Positions 8,223 through 16,788 of a DNA stretch of 38,232 nt are shown here, in pieces. Every line of letters starts with the position of its first letter. Position 1 is the stretch's first letter. The stretch covers positions 1-38,232 of the forward strand of contig JAESQN010000012.1 in NCBI GenBank assembly GCA_016765135.1, given 5' to 3'. Made by a program: the position numbers and the translations under genes. The notes below the pieces were generated by a model that did no database searches, was not told the DNA's origin, and saw nothing but the letters and a program-made list of their open reading frames with translations. Source of the stretch: Robiginitomaculum sp. GTDB lineage: Bacteria > Pseudomonadota > Alphaproteobacteria > Caulobacterales > Maricaulaceae.

Positions 8223-9616
8223 GCTTTGAAATACTTGTTGTTGAAGATGAAGATGATATCAGGCATTTGATTGCCGGGATACTATCTGATGATGGTCATC
8301 CTGTACGTGAAGCTGACGGCAGTGAGCAAGCTCTCGCAGAGTTTCGCTCCCGCAAACCTTCCCTTGTGATTATGGATGTTTGGCTCAAAGGTTCGGATAT
8401 GGACGGTATTGAATTAATGGATGTGTTCAAAAAAACTGACCCGGATATTCCCATTATAATCATTAGTGGTCACGGTACGGTTGAAACCGCAGTAGCAGCC
8501 ATTCGAAAAGGCGCATATGATTATATCGTCAAACCGTTCCAAAGCGAGAAGCTTTTGATTACTGCCAAACGGGCCTTGGAAGCTACGCAATTACGGCAAG
8601 AAAATGCAGAGTTAAAGGGACGGGCCGCCCATGAAGAAAGCCTTATTGGGCGCTCATCTATAATTTGCCAGCTCCGGCAAAAAATTGACCGGGTTGCCCC
8701 CACCAACAGCCGGGTTTTGATTTCGGGGCCATCAGGGGCAGGGAAAGAGCTGATTGCACGGCTTCTGCACGGTAAATCAGACAGAGCAAACGGCCCGTTT
8801 CGAACCGTCAATGCAGCGTCTATGGTGCCTGAGAGAGTGGAAGAAGAACTGTTCGGTGTTGAGAATGCGCAAGGCACTACTTTTAAAACCGGGCTTTTGG
8901 AGCGGGCGCATTTTGGTACGCTTTATTTGGACGAGGTAGCTGACATGCCGCGTGAAACCCAAAGCAAGTTATTGCGCTTATTGGTCAATCAGCGTTTTCA
9001 ACGTGTTGGCGGACAAAAGGACGTGCAGGTTGACGTACGTATCATCACATCAACCTCACGCGATTTGGAACGAGAAACACAGTTAGGGCGGTTTCGTGAA
9101 GACCTATATCACCGCCTAAATGTAATGCCGCTTGAAGCCCCGGCTTTGATGGATCGTCGGGAAGATATTCCCGATCTGGTTGACTATTTCATAAAAAAAA
9201 TAACACTATCAACGGGTTTACCCGCCCGCGAGATTGGTGAAGATGCCATGGCTGCATTGCAAGCTTACGGCTGGCCAGGGAATGTCAGGCAATTGAAGAA
9301 TAATGTTGAAAGATTGTTGATTCTAGCTACTGGTGATCCAAGTCAGCCAATTACTTTGGCGTCTTTACCCGAAGAAGTATCTGTAGTTCGCCAGGCAAGT
9401 GGCTCATCAGACAATGACCGCGTGATATCAATGCCCTTGCGGAGCGCCCGTGAACATTTTGAACGGGAATATTTACAGGTGCAAATCGAACGATTTGGCG
9501 GTAATATATCGCGCACGGCTGCATTTGTTGGTATGGAAAGATCCGCTTTGCACAGAAAATTAAAGTCTTTAGGTATAGATTCGGCGTCAAAGTCGAATGC
9601 ATCTAGAGGGGAATAG
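8219..9616 (+). CDS. ntrX: Response regulator NtrX
   Basis: 465 residues. Receiver: VVEDEDDIRHL, Asp53 (IMDVWLKG), Lys105 (IVKPF). AAA+: Walker A GPSGAGKE (170-177), Walker B GTLYLDEVADMP (233-244), REDLYHRLNV arginine finger, WPGNVRQLKN sensor II. C-terminal Fis-type HTH: GGNISRTAAFVGMERSALHRKL. Unlike its neighbour NtrC, the ATPase core is intact. The L1 loop after ELFG reads VENAQGTTFKTG, not GAFTGA, a deviation known in alphaproteobacterial NtrX proteins, which act without sigma-54. Coupled to ntrY by ATGA overlap; trkA follows after 2 nt. Confidence 0.93.
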   Translation: MSFEILVVEDEDDIRHLIAGILSDDGHPVREADGSEQALAEFRSRKPSLVIMDVWLKGSDMDGIELMDVFKKTDPDIPIIIISGHGTVETAVAAIRKGAYDYIVKPFQSEKLLITAKRALEATQLRQENAELKGRAAHEESLIGRSSIICQLRQKIDRVAPTNSRVLISGPSGAGKELIARLLHGKSDRANGPFRTVNAASMVPERVEEELFGVENAQGTTFKTGLLERAHFGTLYLDEVADMPRETQSKLLRLLVNQRFQRVGGQKDVQVDVRIITSTSRDLERETQLGRFREDLYHRLNVMPLEAPALMDRREDIPDLVDYFIKKITLSTGLPAREIGEDAMAALQAYGWPGNVRQLKNNVERLLILATGDPSQPITLASLPEEVSVVRQASGSSDNDRVISMPLRSAREHFEREYLQVQIERFGGNISRTAAFVGMERSALHRKLKSLGIDSASKSNASRGE

Positions 9617-9618
9617 CA

Positions 9619-10992
9619 ATGGATATTATTATTTGCGGTGCTGGCCGTGTCGGTTACGGGATTGCAAGACGGCTGGCGGCTGAGAATAATTCTGTGACTG
9701 TTGTCGATATTTCGGCAGATCTGGTTCAAACAATTTCGACAGAACTTGATGTGCGCGGTATTATCGGACACGGATCGCACCCGAGCATACTCAAGCTGGC
9801 TGGGGCGGAATCGGCTGATATGATCATTGCCGTGACCTATTCAGACGAAGTCAATATGGTCGCGTGCCAAGTTAGTCATTCGCTGTTTGGAACACCCATG
9901 AAAATTGCGCGGGTGCGTGCCCAGGACTATCTCAAGGATACATGGCGGGATTTGTACACGCGTGAAAACATGCCAATTGATATTATTATTTCTCCCGAGA
10001 TAGAAATTGGCAAGGCCGTGCTGCGCCGGTTAAATACGCCCGGCGCCTTTGATGTGGTTCCGTTCGCGGGCGGGCTTGTGCAATTGATCGGCATCAAGGT
10101 GGATGAGGACTGCCCCATAATCAACATGCCTATCCGCCAGGTCGGTGAGTTGTTTCCAGACCTAAATGCCACCATAGTAGGCGTGTTTCGCGACAGGCAG
10201 TTTTTCGCGCCAGACCCGGACGATCAATTGGCAATTGATGATGAGGTATATTTTGTTGTCGAGGCTGCCCATGCGGGGAGATTGCTCGACATTATTGGCA
10301 GTGATGAAGAAAAAGCCCGCTATGTGGTGATCTTTGGGGGCGGCAATGTCGGGGCTTATGTCGCAAAAGAATTGGAAAAAGTTACCGGCGTCCGGGTGCG
10401 GGTGGTGGAAGCTGACAAAGCTAAAGCCGAAGCTGTTGCCGACATGCTTGATCATACGGTTGTCCTGTGCGGTGATGCGTTAAGTGCCGCCGTACAAGAG
10501 GAGGCGGGCGTGCGTGATGCACAGGGGGTTTTGTGCCTGACCAATGACGATAAAACCAATATCCTGGCCGGCATTATGGCAAAATCTATGGGGGATGCCC
10601 AGGTGTTTAGCCTGGTCAATGATGTGTCTTTGTTAGATATAAAGTCGTCCCTGGATATTGATATGATTATTGATCCGCGAGCTACAACCGTATCGTCAAT
10701 ATTACGTCATGTCCGCAAGGGGCGTATTTTAGATGTCTTTGCTCTGGAAGGCGGGGCGGCGGAAGTCATGGAGGGTGAGGTTCTCGATACCTCCCCATTG
10801 GCAGGTAAAACACTGGCAGAAGCAACAATCCCGGACGACATTGTTATCGGCGCGATTATTCGTGCCGGTGATGTGCTGAAACCCACACCTGATTTGACGA
10901 TCCTCACACGCGATCATGTCGTGCTGTTGGCAGATAAATCTGCTTTAAAGCATGTAGAGAATTTGTTTCGTGTCAGTGCGGATTATTTTTGA
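9619..10992 (+). CDS. trkA: Trk potassium uptake regulatory NAD-binding protein TrkA
   Basis: 457 residues, the length of a two-RCK TrkA. Each half begins with a Rossmann nucleotide-binding motif: IIICGAGRVGYGIARRLA at residue 3 and VVIFGGGNVGAYVAKEL near 233. Each is followed by a TrkA-C subdomain. It is the cytoplasmic gating ring that binds NAD(H) or ATP and controls the TrkH channel, which is encoded 13 nt downstream. It begins 2 nt after ntrX, so it is probably co-transcribed with the nitrogen regulators, as in many alphaproteobacteria. Confidence 0.95.
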   Translation: MDIIICGAGRVGYGIARRLAAENNSVTVVDISADLVQTISTELDVRGIIGHGSHPSILKLAGAESADMIIAVTYSDEVNMVACQVSHSLFGTPMKIARVRAQDYLKDTWRDLYTRENMPIDIIISPEIEIGKAVLRRLNTPGAFDVVPFAGGLVQLIGIKVDEDCPIINMPIRQVGELFPDLNATIVGVFRDRQFFAPDPDDQLAIDDEVYFVVEAAHAGRLLDIIGSDEEKARYVVIFGGGNVGAYVAKELEKVTGVRVRVVEADKAKAEAVADMLDHTVVLCGDALSAAVQEEAGVRDAQGVLCLTNDDKTNILAGIMAKSMGDAQVFSLVNDVSLLDIKSSLDIDMIIDPRATTVSSILRHVRKGRILDVFALEGGAAEVMEGEVLDTSPLAGKTLAEATIPDDIVIGAIIRAGDVLKPTPDLTILTRDHVVLLADKSALKHVENLFRVSADYF

Positions 10993-11005
10993 TTAGAGTT
11001 GATAT

Positions 11006-12439
11006 ATGGCGTTTTCGCGAATTTTGCTTTGGTTGGGCTATGCACTGATTTACTATGCCGTGCTTATGTTTGTCACGGGCCTTGGTGGATTTTTGTTTGG
11101 AGAACTTGCCCAGGCCCGGATGTTTTTGCTTGTGGGCTTCATCATAGGTATGATCGGGCTGATAATCGCGTTTATTGGGCAAAATGCCCCGACCCGCGAA
11201 AGTACCCGCGACGCAATGTTGTTTCTGGTGGCATTTTGGCTGTTGATACCACTTGCGACGTGCTTACCCTATTTGTCATTGCCCGAAGTGCCTACATTTG
11301 CCGTCGCTTATTTTGAGGCTGCTTCCGCGACCACCACCACAGGTGCGACCACCCTAAACCCTGATGATTTACCTCGGTCCCTTATATTATGGCAGGCTTT
11401 GTTGCAATGGAGTGGCGGCGTAATGGCCGCTACATTCGCGGTCGTGCTACTGGCGGCATTAAACCTGACGGGCATAGGCGTGCACCGCTCCACCTTGTTC
11501 ACATTGAAAAAAGGCGAAATATTTTCTCGCCTGTTTAGCATTGGTCGCATGATCATGGCGCTTTATGCATTGGTTAGCTTTTTCTGTTTCAACTTTTTGA
11601 TCATATCTGGAACACCTGGCTTTGAAGCATTCTGCTTGGCACTTACCTCGATTTCTACGGGGGGGCTTGTACCTAGAAGTGGTATTTTAGCCGATTATGT
11701 TTCGGGCTTTGGTGCATTGGTTCTAGCCGTAAGTTGTTTGCTCGGTGCGGCCAACGTATCTGTGTTGTGGGATGTCCTGCGCCGGCATAATTTAAGCGCC
11801 TTGCGGGTTATGTTCGCCAATGTAGAACACCGTGGAATTCTGGCTGTTACCATGATTTTAGTGGTAGCGGGGTTTTTATCGACTGGTGTGGCACATCTTT
11901 ATACGGTTATGATCGAAGCCGTCTTCATGGTAAGTTCAACTGGGTTTGATTACCATGTAATTGGTATAGATATGATACCAGCCAGTCTGCTCATTGCTTT
12001 GGTGCTCATTGGTGGTTCTGCCTTGTCAACGGCAGGCGGCATAAAAATAATCCGTATGTTGTTGTTGTTCAGGCATTTGCGAACTGATCTTGACCGCATG
12101 AGCCATCCTTTGCGGGTTAAACCGGTAAAGTTTCAGGGCCGCACAGTTGAAGATAAAGCGTTTTTGTCGATTTGGATGTATTTTTTCGGCTACACATTGA
12201 TTTTTGCCCTCGGTATAACCGCTTTGGGCGCATCAGGTCTTGATTTCACCCATGCCGTATCCGCCTCCGCATCAGCTTTGTCAAACACGGGGCCATTATT
12301 GGCGGCGACAAACCCTGAAATTGCTTATGGCGATATGAATGTGCTATCATTAATGATTCTTACTGTCATAATGTTGCTAGGGCGCATTGAAGTTTTGGCC
12401 GTTTTTGCCTTACTTGCGCCGTCATTTTGGCGGAATTGA
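11006..12439 (+). CDS. trkH: Trk/Ktr potassium transporter membrane subunit TrkH
   Basis: 477 residues, strongly hydrophobic throughout. The four pore-loop repeats of the superfamily of K+ transporters can be read: ATTTTGAT, ISTGGL, VSSTGFD and LSNTGP, each carrying the selectivity-filter Gly. GGSALSTAGGIKI is the conserved cytoplasmic segment. It forms the inner-membrane K+ channel gated by TrkA, the preceding gene. In many alphaproteobacteria trkA stands here without a trkH, so the complete trkAH pair is a mild local variation. Confidence 0.94.
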   Translation: MAFSRILLWLGYALIYYAVLMFVTGLGGFLFGELAQARMFLLVGFIIGMIGLIIAFIGQNAPTRESTRDAMLFLVAFWLLIPLATCLPYLSLPEVPTFAVAYFEAASATTTTGATTLNPDDLPRSLILWQALLQWSGGVMAATFAVVLLAALNLTGIGVHRSTLFTLKKGEIFSRLFSIGRMIMALYALVSFFCFNFLIISGTPGFEAFCLALTSISTGGLVPRSGILADYVSGFGALVLAVSCLLGAANVSVLWDVLRRHNLSALRVMFANVEHRGILAVTMILVVAGFLSTGVAHLYTVMIEAVFMVSSTGFDYHVIGIDMIPASLLIALVLIGGSALSTAGGIKIIRMLLLFRHLRTDLDRMSHPLRVKPVKFQGRTVEDKAFLSIWMYFFGYTLIFALGITALGASGLDFTHAVSASASALSNTGPLLAATNPEIAYGDMNVLSLMILTVIMLLGRIEVLAVFALLAPSFWRN

Positions 12440-12558
12440 GAAGTAATACAAAAAAAGTGCCGGTGTGGCAATATTCAACTTGCATTGCCTTTAGGAGGCG
12501 CATTAGGTAAGGGTAAGCGGGGGACATGAATTTATGTGTATTATGATGGGAAAAACAT

Positions 12559-12813
12559 ATGTCTGGTGACAAAAAACAAAATTTGCAAGATGCATTCTTA
12601 AACTCGGTTCGTAAAGCAAGGACACCGTTGACTATATTTCTGATGAATGGGGTTAAACTTCAAGGTGTTGTGACCTGGTTCGATAATTTTTGCGTGCTAT
12701 TGCGCCGTGATGGTCAGGTACAACTTGTCTATAAACATGCTATATCCACTATCATGCCGTCCGAGCCAGTTCAGCTATTTGACGCCGAGGCGGATGCTGA
12801 TGCTGATGACTGA
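12559..12813 (+). CDS. hfq: RNA chaperone Hfq
   Basis: 84 residues with an almost textbook Sm fold: [20 protein letters not shown] (helix and Sm1 start), [19 protein letters not shown], then the Sm2 motif [14 protein letters not shown]. Hfq forms a hexamer that anneals small RNAs to mRNAs. The C-terminal tail is short and acidic ([10 protein letters not shown]), typical of alphaproteobacteria. The ATG at 12559 is preceded by GGGA (weak ribosome-binding site). The 119-bp gap after trkH may carry its own promoter. The hfq-hflX pairing is conserved across Proteobacteria. Confidence 0.97.
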   Translation: MSGDKKQNLQDAFLNSVRKARTPLTIFLMNGVKLQGVVTWFDNFCVLLRRDGQVQLVYKHAISTIMPSEPVQLFDAEADADADD

Positions 12814-12837
12814 TTGTTACGCCTATGATTGAAATAC

Positions 12838-14133
12838 ATGATTGAAGTTCAGGCAAAACCCCAACATGCACTGGTGTTACACCCGGTTTTGGGCCGTGAG
12901 AGCGTGGAATTTTCGGAATTAAAGCTAGCCGAAGCCGTCGGCCTAGCCGAAGCGCTCGGTGTCGAGATTAAATCAAGCCTGCCAGTGACAGTCCGTGATA
13001 TTAAAGCTGGCAGTTATTTTGGCAGTGGGAAGATAGAAGAAGTTTCCGCGTTAATCGCCGAGCATGATATCAATCTAGTGGTTATCAATGCGGCGATTGC
13101 TCCGATCCAACAAAGAAATTTGGAGGAAACCTGGAACGCCAAGGTCATTGACCGCACTGGTTTGATTTTGGAGATTTTCGCCCTTAGAGCGGCGACCAAA
13201 GAAGGCCGTTTGCAGGTCGAATTAGCCCGCCTTGGTTATGAGCGCTCAAGACTTGTGCGAACATGGACGCATTTGGAGCGCCAACGGGGTGGCCAGGGTT
13301 TCTTGGCCGGGCCGGGCGAGACCCAAATCGAGTCTGATCGCCGGATGTTGGCTGATAAAATCGGTAAACTTGGCCGCGATTTGGAACAGGTCCGCCGTCG
13401 CCGGGCTTTGCAACGCACCAAACGCAGACGTGCCCCCGAGCGGGTTGTGGCTCTGGTCGGCTATACCAATGCAGGCAAATCTTCCTTGTTTAACCGTTTG
13501 ACCACAGGCGGCGTTTTGGTGAAAGACATGCTGTTCGCCACCCTTGATACCACCCACAGGATACTGCCCCTGCCCAGCGGGCAACAGGCGGTTATGTCGG
13601 ACACGGTTGGTTTTATTTCCGACTTGCCCACAGATCTGGTTGATGCATTTCGGGCCACATTAGAGGAAGTTAAAGAAGCCGATTTGCTCATCCATGTGCG
13701 CGATATGTCCGATCCCTTAACCGAGCAGCACAAACAAGATGTCTTGCAAATTCTGGACACATTAGGCGCCGGGCCAGGTCATGAACAGGCGCTCATAGAG
13801 GTTTGGAACAAAATTGATTTATTGGACACGAATATCCGCGACGAAATGCTTGATAATGCAGGTAAAAAGAAAAGCTCCTTCCCTGTATCTTGCACAAAAA
13901 ATATTGGCTTGGATAAACTTATTCAAAGCATAGAAACCGAACTCTCCAAATTCGACCAGGTTGTCGATGTGACCATCACGCCAAAAGACATGCACATCCG
14001 GGCCTGGCTCTATCAACACGGCAGTGTCCTAAGCGAGGATATTCTGGCACAAGGCAATTGCAAAATGCAGGTCAGACTAACGACCGTAGACCACGGAAAA
14101 CTACAAACCCACCACCCACAGGTGTTTGTTTAG
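12838..14133 (+). CDS. hflX: Ribosome-associated GTPase HflX
   Basis: 431 residues from ATG 12838; an in-frame TTG three codons earlier is the alternative. The N-terminal HflX domain ends in the glycine-rich linker RGGQGFLAGPGETQIE. Then comes a coiled-coil stretch (about 160-200) and the G domain: G1 GYTNAGKSS, G3 DTVGFI, G4 NKID. HflX binds the large ribosomal subunit and splits stalled ribosomes under stress. It follows hfq by 24 nt. The stop is followed by a large palindromic repeat and then convergent mazG. Confidence 0.95.
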   Translation: MIEVQAKPQHALVLHPVLGRESVEFSELKLAEAVGLAEALGVEIKSSLPVTVRDIKAGSYFGSGKIEEVSALIAEHDINLVVINAAIAPIQQRNLEETWNAKVIDRTGLILEIFALRAATKEGRLQVELARLGYERSRLVRTWTHLERQRGGQGFLAGPGETQIESDRRMLADKIGKLGRDLEQVRRRRALQRTKRRRAPERVVALVGYTNAGKSSLFNRLTTGGVLVKDMLFATLDTTHRILPLPSGQQAVMSDTVGFISDLPTDLVDAFRATLEEVKEADLLIHVRDMSDPLTEQHKQDVLQILDTLGAGPGHEQALIEVWNKIDLLDTNIRDEMLDNAGKKKSSFPVSCTKNIGLDKLIQSIETELSKFDQVVDVTITPKDMHIRAWLYQHGSVLSEDILAQGNCKMQVRLTTVDHGKLQTHHPQVFV

Positions 14134-14183
14134 ATTTTTTTCGACACCCGGTCTTTGCGGAAAACTCAATATATCTTCTCAAG

Positions 14184-14361
14184 CCCATTACCCCTCACCT
14201 TGTTCCTCTCCCAAAAGGAGAGGAGACGGTGTGGCAACACCCCTTTTCAATTGTTACACCAGAGAGTTACGAGAGTTTTATCAATGAAACTCTGTAATCC
14301 CTAAAGGTAGTGTAAACGTCTCCTCTCCTTTTGGGAGAGGAACAAGGTGAGGGGTAACGGG
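14184..14361. repeat. Long palindromic repeat, copy 1 (MITE/REP-like)
   Basis: Two 45-nt arms (14184-14228 and 14317-14361) are reverse complements with a single mismatch. Each arm itself contains the smaller palindrome CCTCTCCCAAAAGGAGAGG. The 88-nt centre is also folded: GGTGT/ACACC around 14228-14241, and AGAGTTT/AAACTCT flanked by TTAC/GTAA. The same arms occur at 34381-34572 with a different centre. It lies between the convergent genes hflX and mazG, where it could also act as a bidirectional terminator. No ORF inside. The rest of 14134-14423 shows nothing else that I recognise. Confidence 0.85.
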
Positions 14362-14423
14362 CTGGCGGGGAAAATCATAACTCAAAAACTTGGGTTTTAT
14401 AGTATCACTGATAGAGATAAGGC

Positions 14424-15236
14424 TTAACCACCAGACCTCTTCGCCGCGACCCACAGTTCTTCCAACTGTTCCAGAGACAGTGTCTCCAGTCCGGCGTCCG
14501 TGTTTTGCTCCATATGGTGGAAACGGGTGGTGAATTTTTTGTTGGTGTCGCGCAGGGCGTGTTCGGGGTCTACGCCGAGCTTTCGGGCCAGGTTTGTGAC
14601 GGCAAAGATTAAATCTCCGACTTCCTCGTGGATGCGGTGTTGCGATTCGCCGCCTGCTTGAGCCTCGGTGATTTCTTCCGCTTCTTCAATGATTTTGTCT
14701 AAAACCTGCTTTGCTTCAGCCCAGTCAAATCCGACCCGTGCGGCGCGTTTTTGCAGTTTTTCGGCCCGCATCAAAGCGGGCAGGGCGCTTGCCACCCCGT
14801 CCAGGGCAGATGCAACCGCGCCGGATTTTTCGGCCCTCTCCTCGGCTTTCATGGATTCCCAAGCCTTTGTCTGTGTTTCGCTGTCGCGTTCATCTGCGCC
14901 GCCAAACACATGGGGGTGGCGGGCGATCATTTTCTCGACCAGAGCATCACTTATGGCGTTAAAGTCAAATTCGCCCTGTTCTTCTGCCATGCGCGCATGG
15001 AACACCACTTGTAGCAATAAATCCCCAAGTTCCTCTTTGAGATCGCCCATATGCCCGCGTTCTATAGCATCATTGACCTCATAGGCTTCTTCTATGGTGT
15101 AAGGTGCAATGGTCTTGAAAGTTTGCTCTACGTCCCAAGGACAGCCAGTTTCCGGGTCGCGCAGACGAGCCATCATGGTCAGCAGACGTTGGCACGGAGT
15201 ATCCCCTAAGCTGTTGGCAATCTTACGGATGTTCAT
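14424..15236 (-). CDS. mazG: Nucleoside triphosphate pyrophosphohydrolase MazG
   Basis: 270 residues with two tandem MazG (all-alpha NTP-PPase) domains. The first contains CPWDVEQTFKTIAPYTIEEAYE and LKEELGDLLLQVVFHA. The second contains KIIEEAEEI and HEEVGDLIFAVTNLARKLG. The EExxE and ExxD side chains bind Mg2+. The enzyme hydrolyses (d)NTPs, cleaning the pool and modulating stress nucleotides in the cytoplasm. The ATG at 15236 overlaps the end of ccmD by 4 nt (ATGA), so it appears to be carried on the ccm transcript. Confidence 0.95.
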   Translation of the reverse strand: MNIRKIANSLGDTPCQRLLTMMARLRDPETGCPWDVEQTFKTIAPYTIEEAYEVNDAIERGHMGDLKEELGDLLLQVVFHARMAEEQGEFDFNAISDALVEKMIARHPHVFGGADERDSETQTKAWESMKAEERAEKSGAVASALDGVASALPALMRAEKLQKRAARVGFDWAEAKQVLDKIIEEAEEITEAQAGGESQHRIHEEVGDLIFAVTNLARKLGVDPEHALRDTNKKFTTRFHHMEQNTDAGLETLSLEQLEELWVAAKRSGG

Positions 15237-15358
15237 TTTTTACGCTTGGCATTTTGTATCAATGTGTGGGCGGTAAAGGCCAATAACACGGTGACCGACA
15301 CACCATAACTCAACCAGACATACAGAGCGGATTTACCGAAATCAGGGATGAAATCCAT
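15233..15358 (-). CDS. ccmD: Heme exporter protein CcmD (small ORF)
   Basis: 41 residues: MDFIPDFGKSALYVWLSYG, then one transmembrane helix (SVTVLLAFTAHTL) and a basic tail ending KRKK. This matches CcmD, a tiny membrane protein that frees holo-CcmE from the CcmABC complex; the (Y/F)VWxSYG motif before the helix is diagnostic. Its ATG overlaps the ccmC stop by 1 nt (TGATG) and its stop overlaps the mazG start, so its place in the operon also supports it. It is short enough to be missed by automatic annotation. Confidence 0.9.
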   Translation of the reverse strand: MDFIPDFGKSALYVWLSYGVSVTVLLAFTAHTLIQNAKRKK

Positions 15359-16101
15359 CACAATGTCTCCATAGTTGGTGATGCGGCGGCGGGTCTTTGT
15401 CGCCGTTCACCCGCCTTGCTGATAGAATTAAGCACCTGGCTCAATACCAGCCAGCCAAAGAAAAATGAATAGCCAAAGGTCATCAACATAAGCGGCAGTA
15501 AATTGCTGGGCGGAAGCCCCGGCGCGTCCGGCATGGATACGGATGATGTCTGGTGCAAGGTATTCCACCAGTCCACGGAAAATTTGATGATGGGTAGATT
15601 GATCGAGCCAACCATAGCCACAAGCCCGGCAATGCGGGCGGCGCGGCGCTTGTCCGGCGTGCCAGCCCACACCGCCATATAGCCGATAAACAAAAACAAC
15701 AATATCAAGGTTGATGTCATGCGGCCGTCCCATTGCCAAAACGTCCCCCAACTGGTTTTGCCCCATAAACTACCGCTGAGCAGGCCAAGCGCGGTAAATG
15801 CCGCGCCGGGCAGGGCGCAGGCCCGGGCCAATTCATCGGACAGGGGATGCCGCCAAATATAGGCGAACAGGCTGGCCAGGGCCATGGCCGCATAGGCCAT
15901 CATACCGATCCATACGGCGGGCACATGCACATACATAATACGCACACTGTGGCCTTGGAGCTGATCTTCTGGTGAGCGCCAAAGCCCGATCCAGATACCT
16001 GTGACAATCAACACAAGTGCTAGCACACCAAATATCGGCGCGGCCACACGGGCGAACTTTTTAAACCGCAAAGGGTTCGCCAAAAAACTTATCACGCCCA
16101 T
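15358..16101 (-). CDS. ccmC: Heme exporter / cytochrome c maturation protein CcmC
   Basis: 247 residues with six hydrophobic segments and the heme-handling tryptophan-rich motif WGTFWQWDGR in a periplasmic loop. Conserved His residues flank it (MYVHVPAVW before, LHQTSS after). CcmC loads heme onto CcmE as part of cytochrome c maturation system I in the inner membrane. Ordered ccmA-ccmB-ccmC-ccmD on the minus strand, with a 9-nt gap after ccmB. Confidence 0.95.
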   Translation of the reverse strand: MGVISFLANPLRFKKFARVAAPIFGVLALVLIVTGIWIGLWRSPEDQLQGHSVRIMYVHVPAVWIGMMAYAAMALASLFAYIWRHPLSDELARACALPGAAFTALGLLSGSLWGKTSWGTFWQWDGRMTSTLILLFLFIGYMAVWAGTPDKRRAARIAGLVAMVGSINLPIIKFSVDWWNTLHQTSSVSMPDAPGLPPSNLLPLMLMTFGYSFFFGWLVLSQVLNSISKAGERRQRPAAASPTMETL

Positions 16102-16110
16102 ATGTGTGTC

Positions 16111-16788
16111 CTATTCCGTAATCGTGTTCAGCGCCGCCGCAGTGGCTGGAATGCCTATTGCGGATGCGATCAGGCTGATGCCGAGCAGTGCTTGAAATTC
16201 TGTCGTCAACAGCCCGGCGTCTGCGTAGCTTATGACGCCGCCCAGTGCAAATATCAAGACGGGAACCACCAGCGGAATGGTCAACAAGACCAGCAAAAAC
16301 CCGCCGCCCTTAAAGCCGACCAGACAAGCTCCGGAAAATGCCCCGTAACACACCAATGCCGGGCTGGCCAAAAGTATGGAAATAAACAACCCGCCGAGCA
16401 GCGCCACGGGTATGTCAAACAACAATCCAGCCAAAGGTAGCGCCAATATAAGCGGCAAGATACTGAGCAACCAATGGGCGCAAATTTTGGCCAACACATA
16501 AGCGTGCATGGACATGCCGGACAGTTTTATATGTTCAAGTGTGCCGTCGTCCGCGTCGTCAGCAAACAAATGCTCGAACGAGAACAACAGAGAAAACACC
16601 ACGGCCAACCAGATCAGGGCAGGGGCCAGAGGTCTAAGTGTTTTAAACTCACCGCCCAGCGCAATGGCGCTTAGGGACAAAAATACGGCAAAAAACACCA
16701 AACCCATAAGCCAGGCACCGCCCGAGCGCAGGGCAATGCAAATATCGCGAACAATGATGCCGCTAATTTTACGCATCTGCGGCACCAT
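16111..16788 (-). CDS. ccmB: Heme exporter membrane subunit CcmB
   Basis: 225 residues with about six transmembrane helices. The family motif after the second helix is visible: FSLLFSFEHLFADDADDGTLEHIKLSG. It is the membrane partner of the ATPase CcmA in the complex that releases heme-loaded CcmE. The frame has ATG at 16788, which overlaps ccmA by 20 nt, or ATG at 16776 (8-nt overlap). Neither has a strong ribosome-binding site; the second gives the more usual N-terminus. Confidence 0.93.
   Translation of the reverse strand: MVPQMRKISGIIVRDICIALRSGGAWLMGLVFFAVFLSLSAIALGGEFKTLRPLAPALIWLAVVFSLLFSFEHLFADDADDGTLEHIKLSGMSMHAYVLAKICAHWLLSILPLILALPLAGLLFDIPVALLGGLFISILLASPALVCYGAFSGACLVGFKGGGFLLVLLTIPLVVPVLIFALGGVISYADAGLLTTEFQALLGISLIASAIGIPATAAALNTITE

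Noticed and set aside
13246-13584. Minus-strand open frame of 112 codons inside hflX
   Set aside because: Shadow of a strongly coding GTPase gene.
14058-14297. 79-codon frame overlapping the end of hflX and the palindromic repeat
   Set aside because: Starts inside hflX in another frame and reads through the repeat arm; no protein-like features.
14184-14361. Palindromic repeats considered as CRISPR units
   Set aside because: Single inverted pair with no regular spaced direct repeats and no cas genes.
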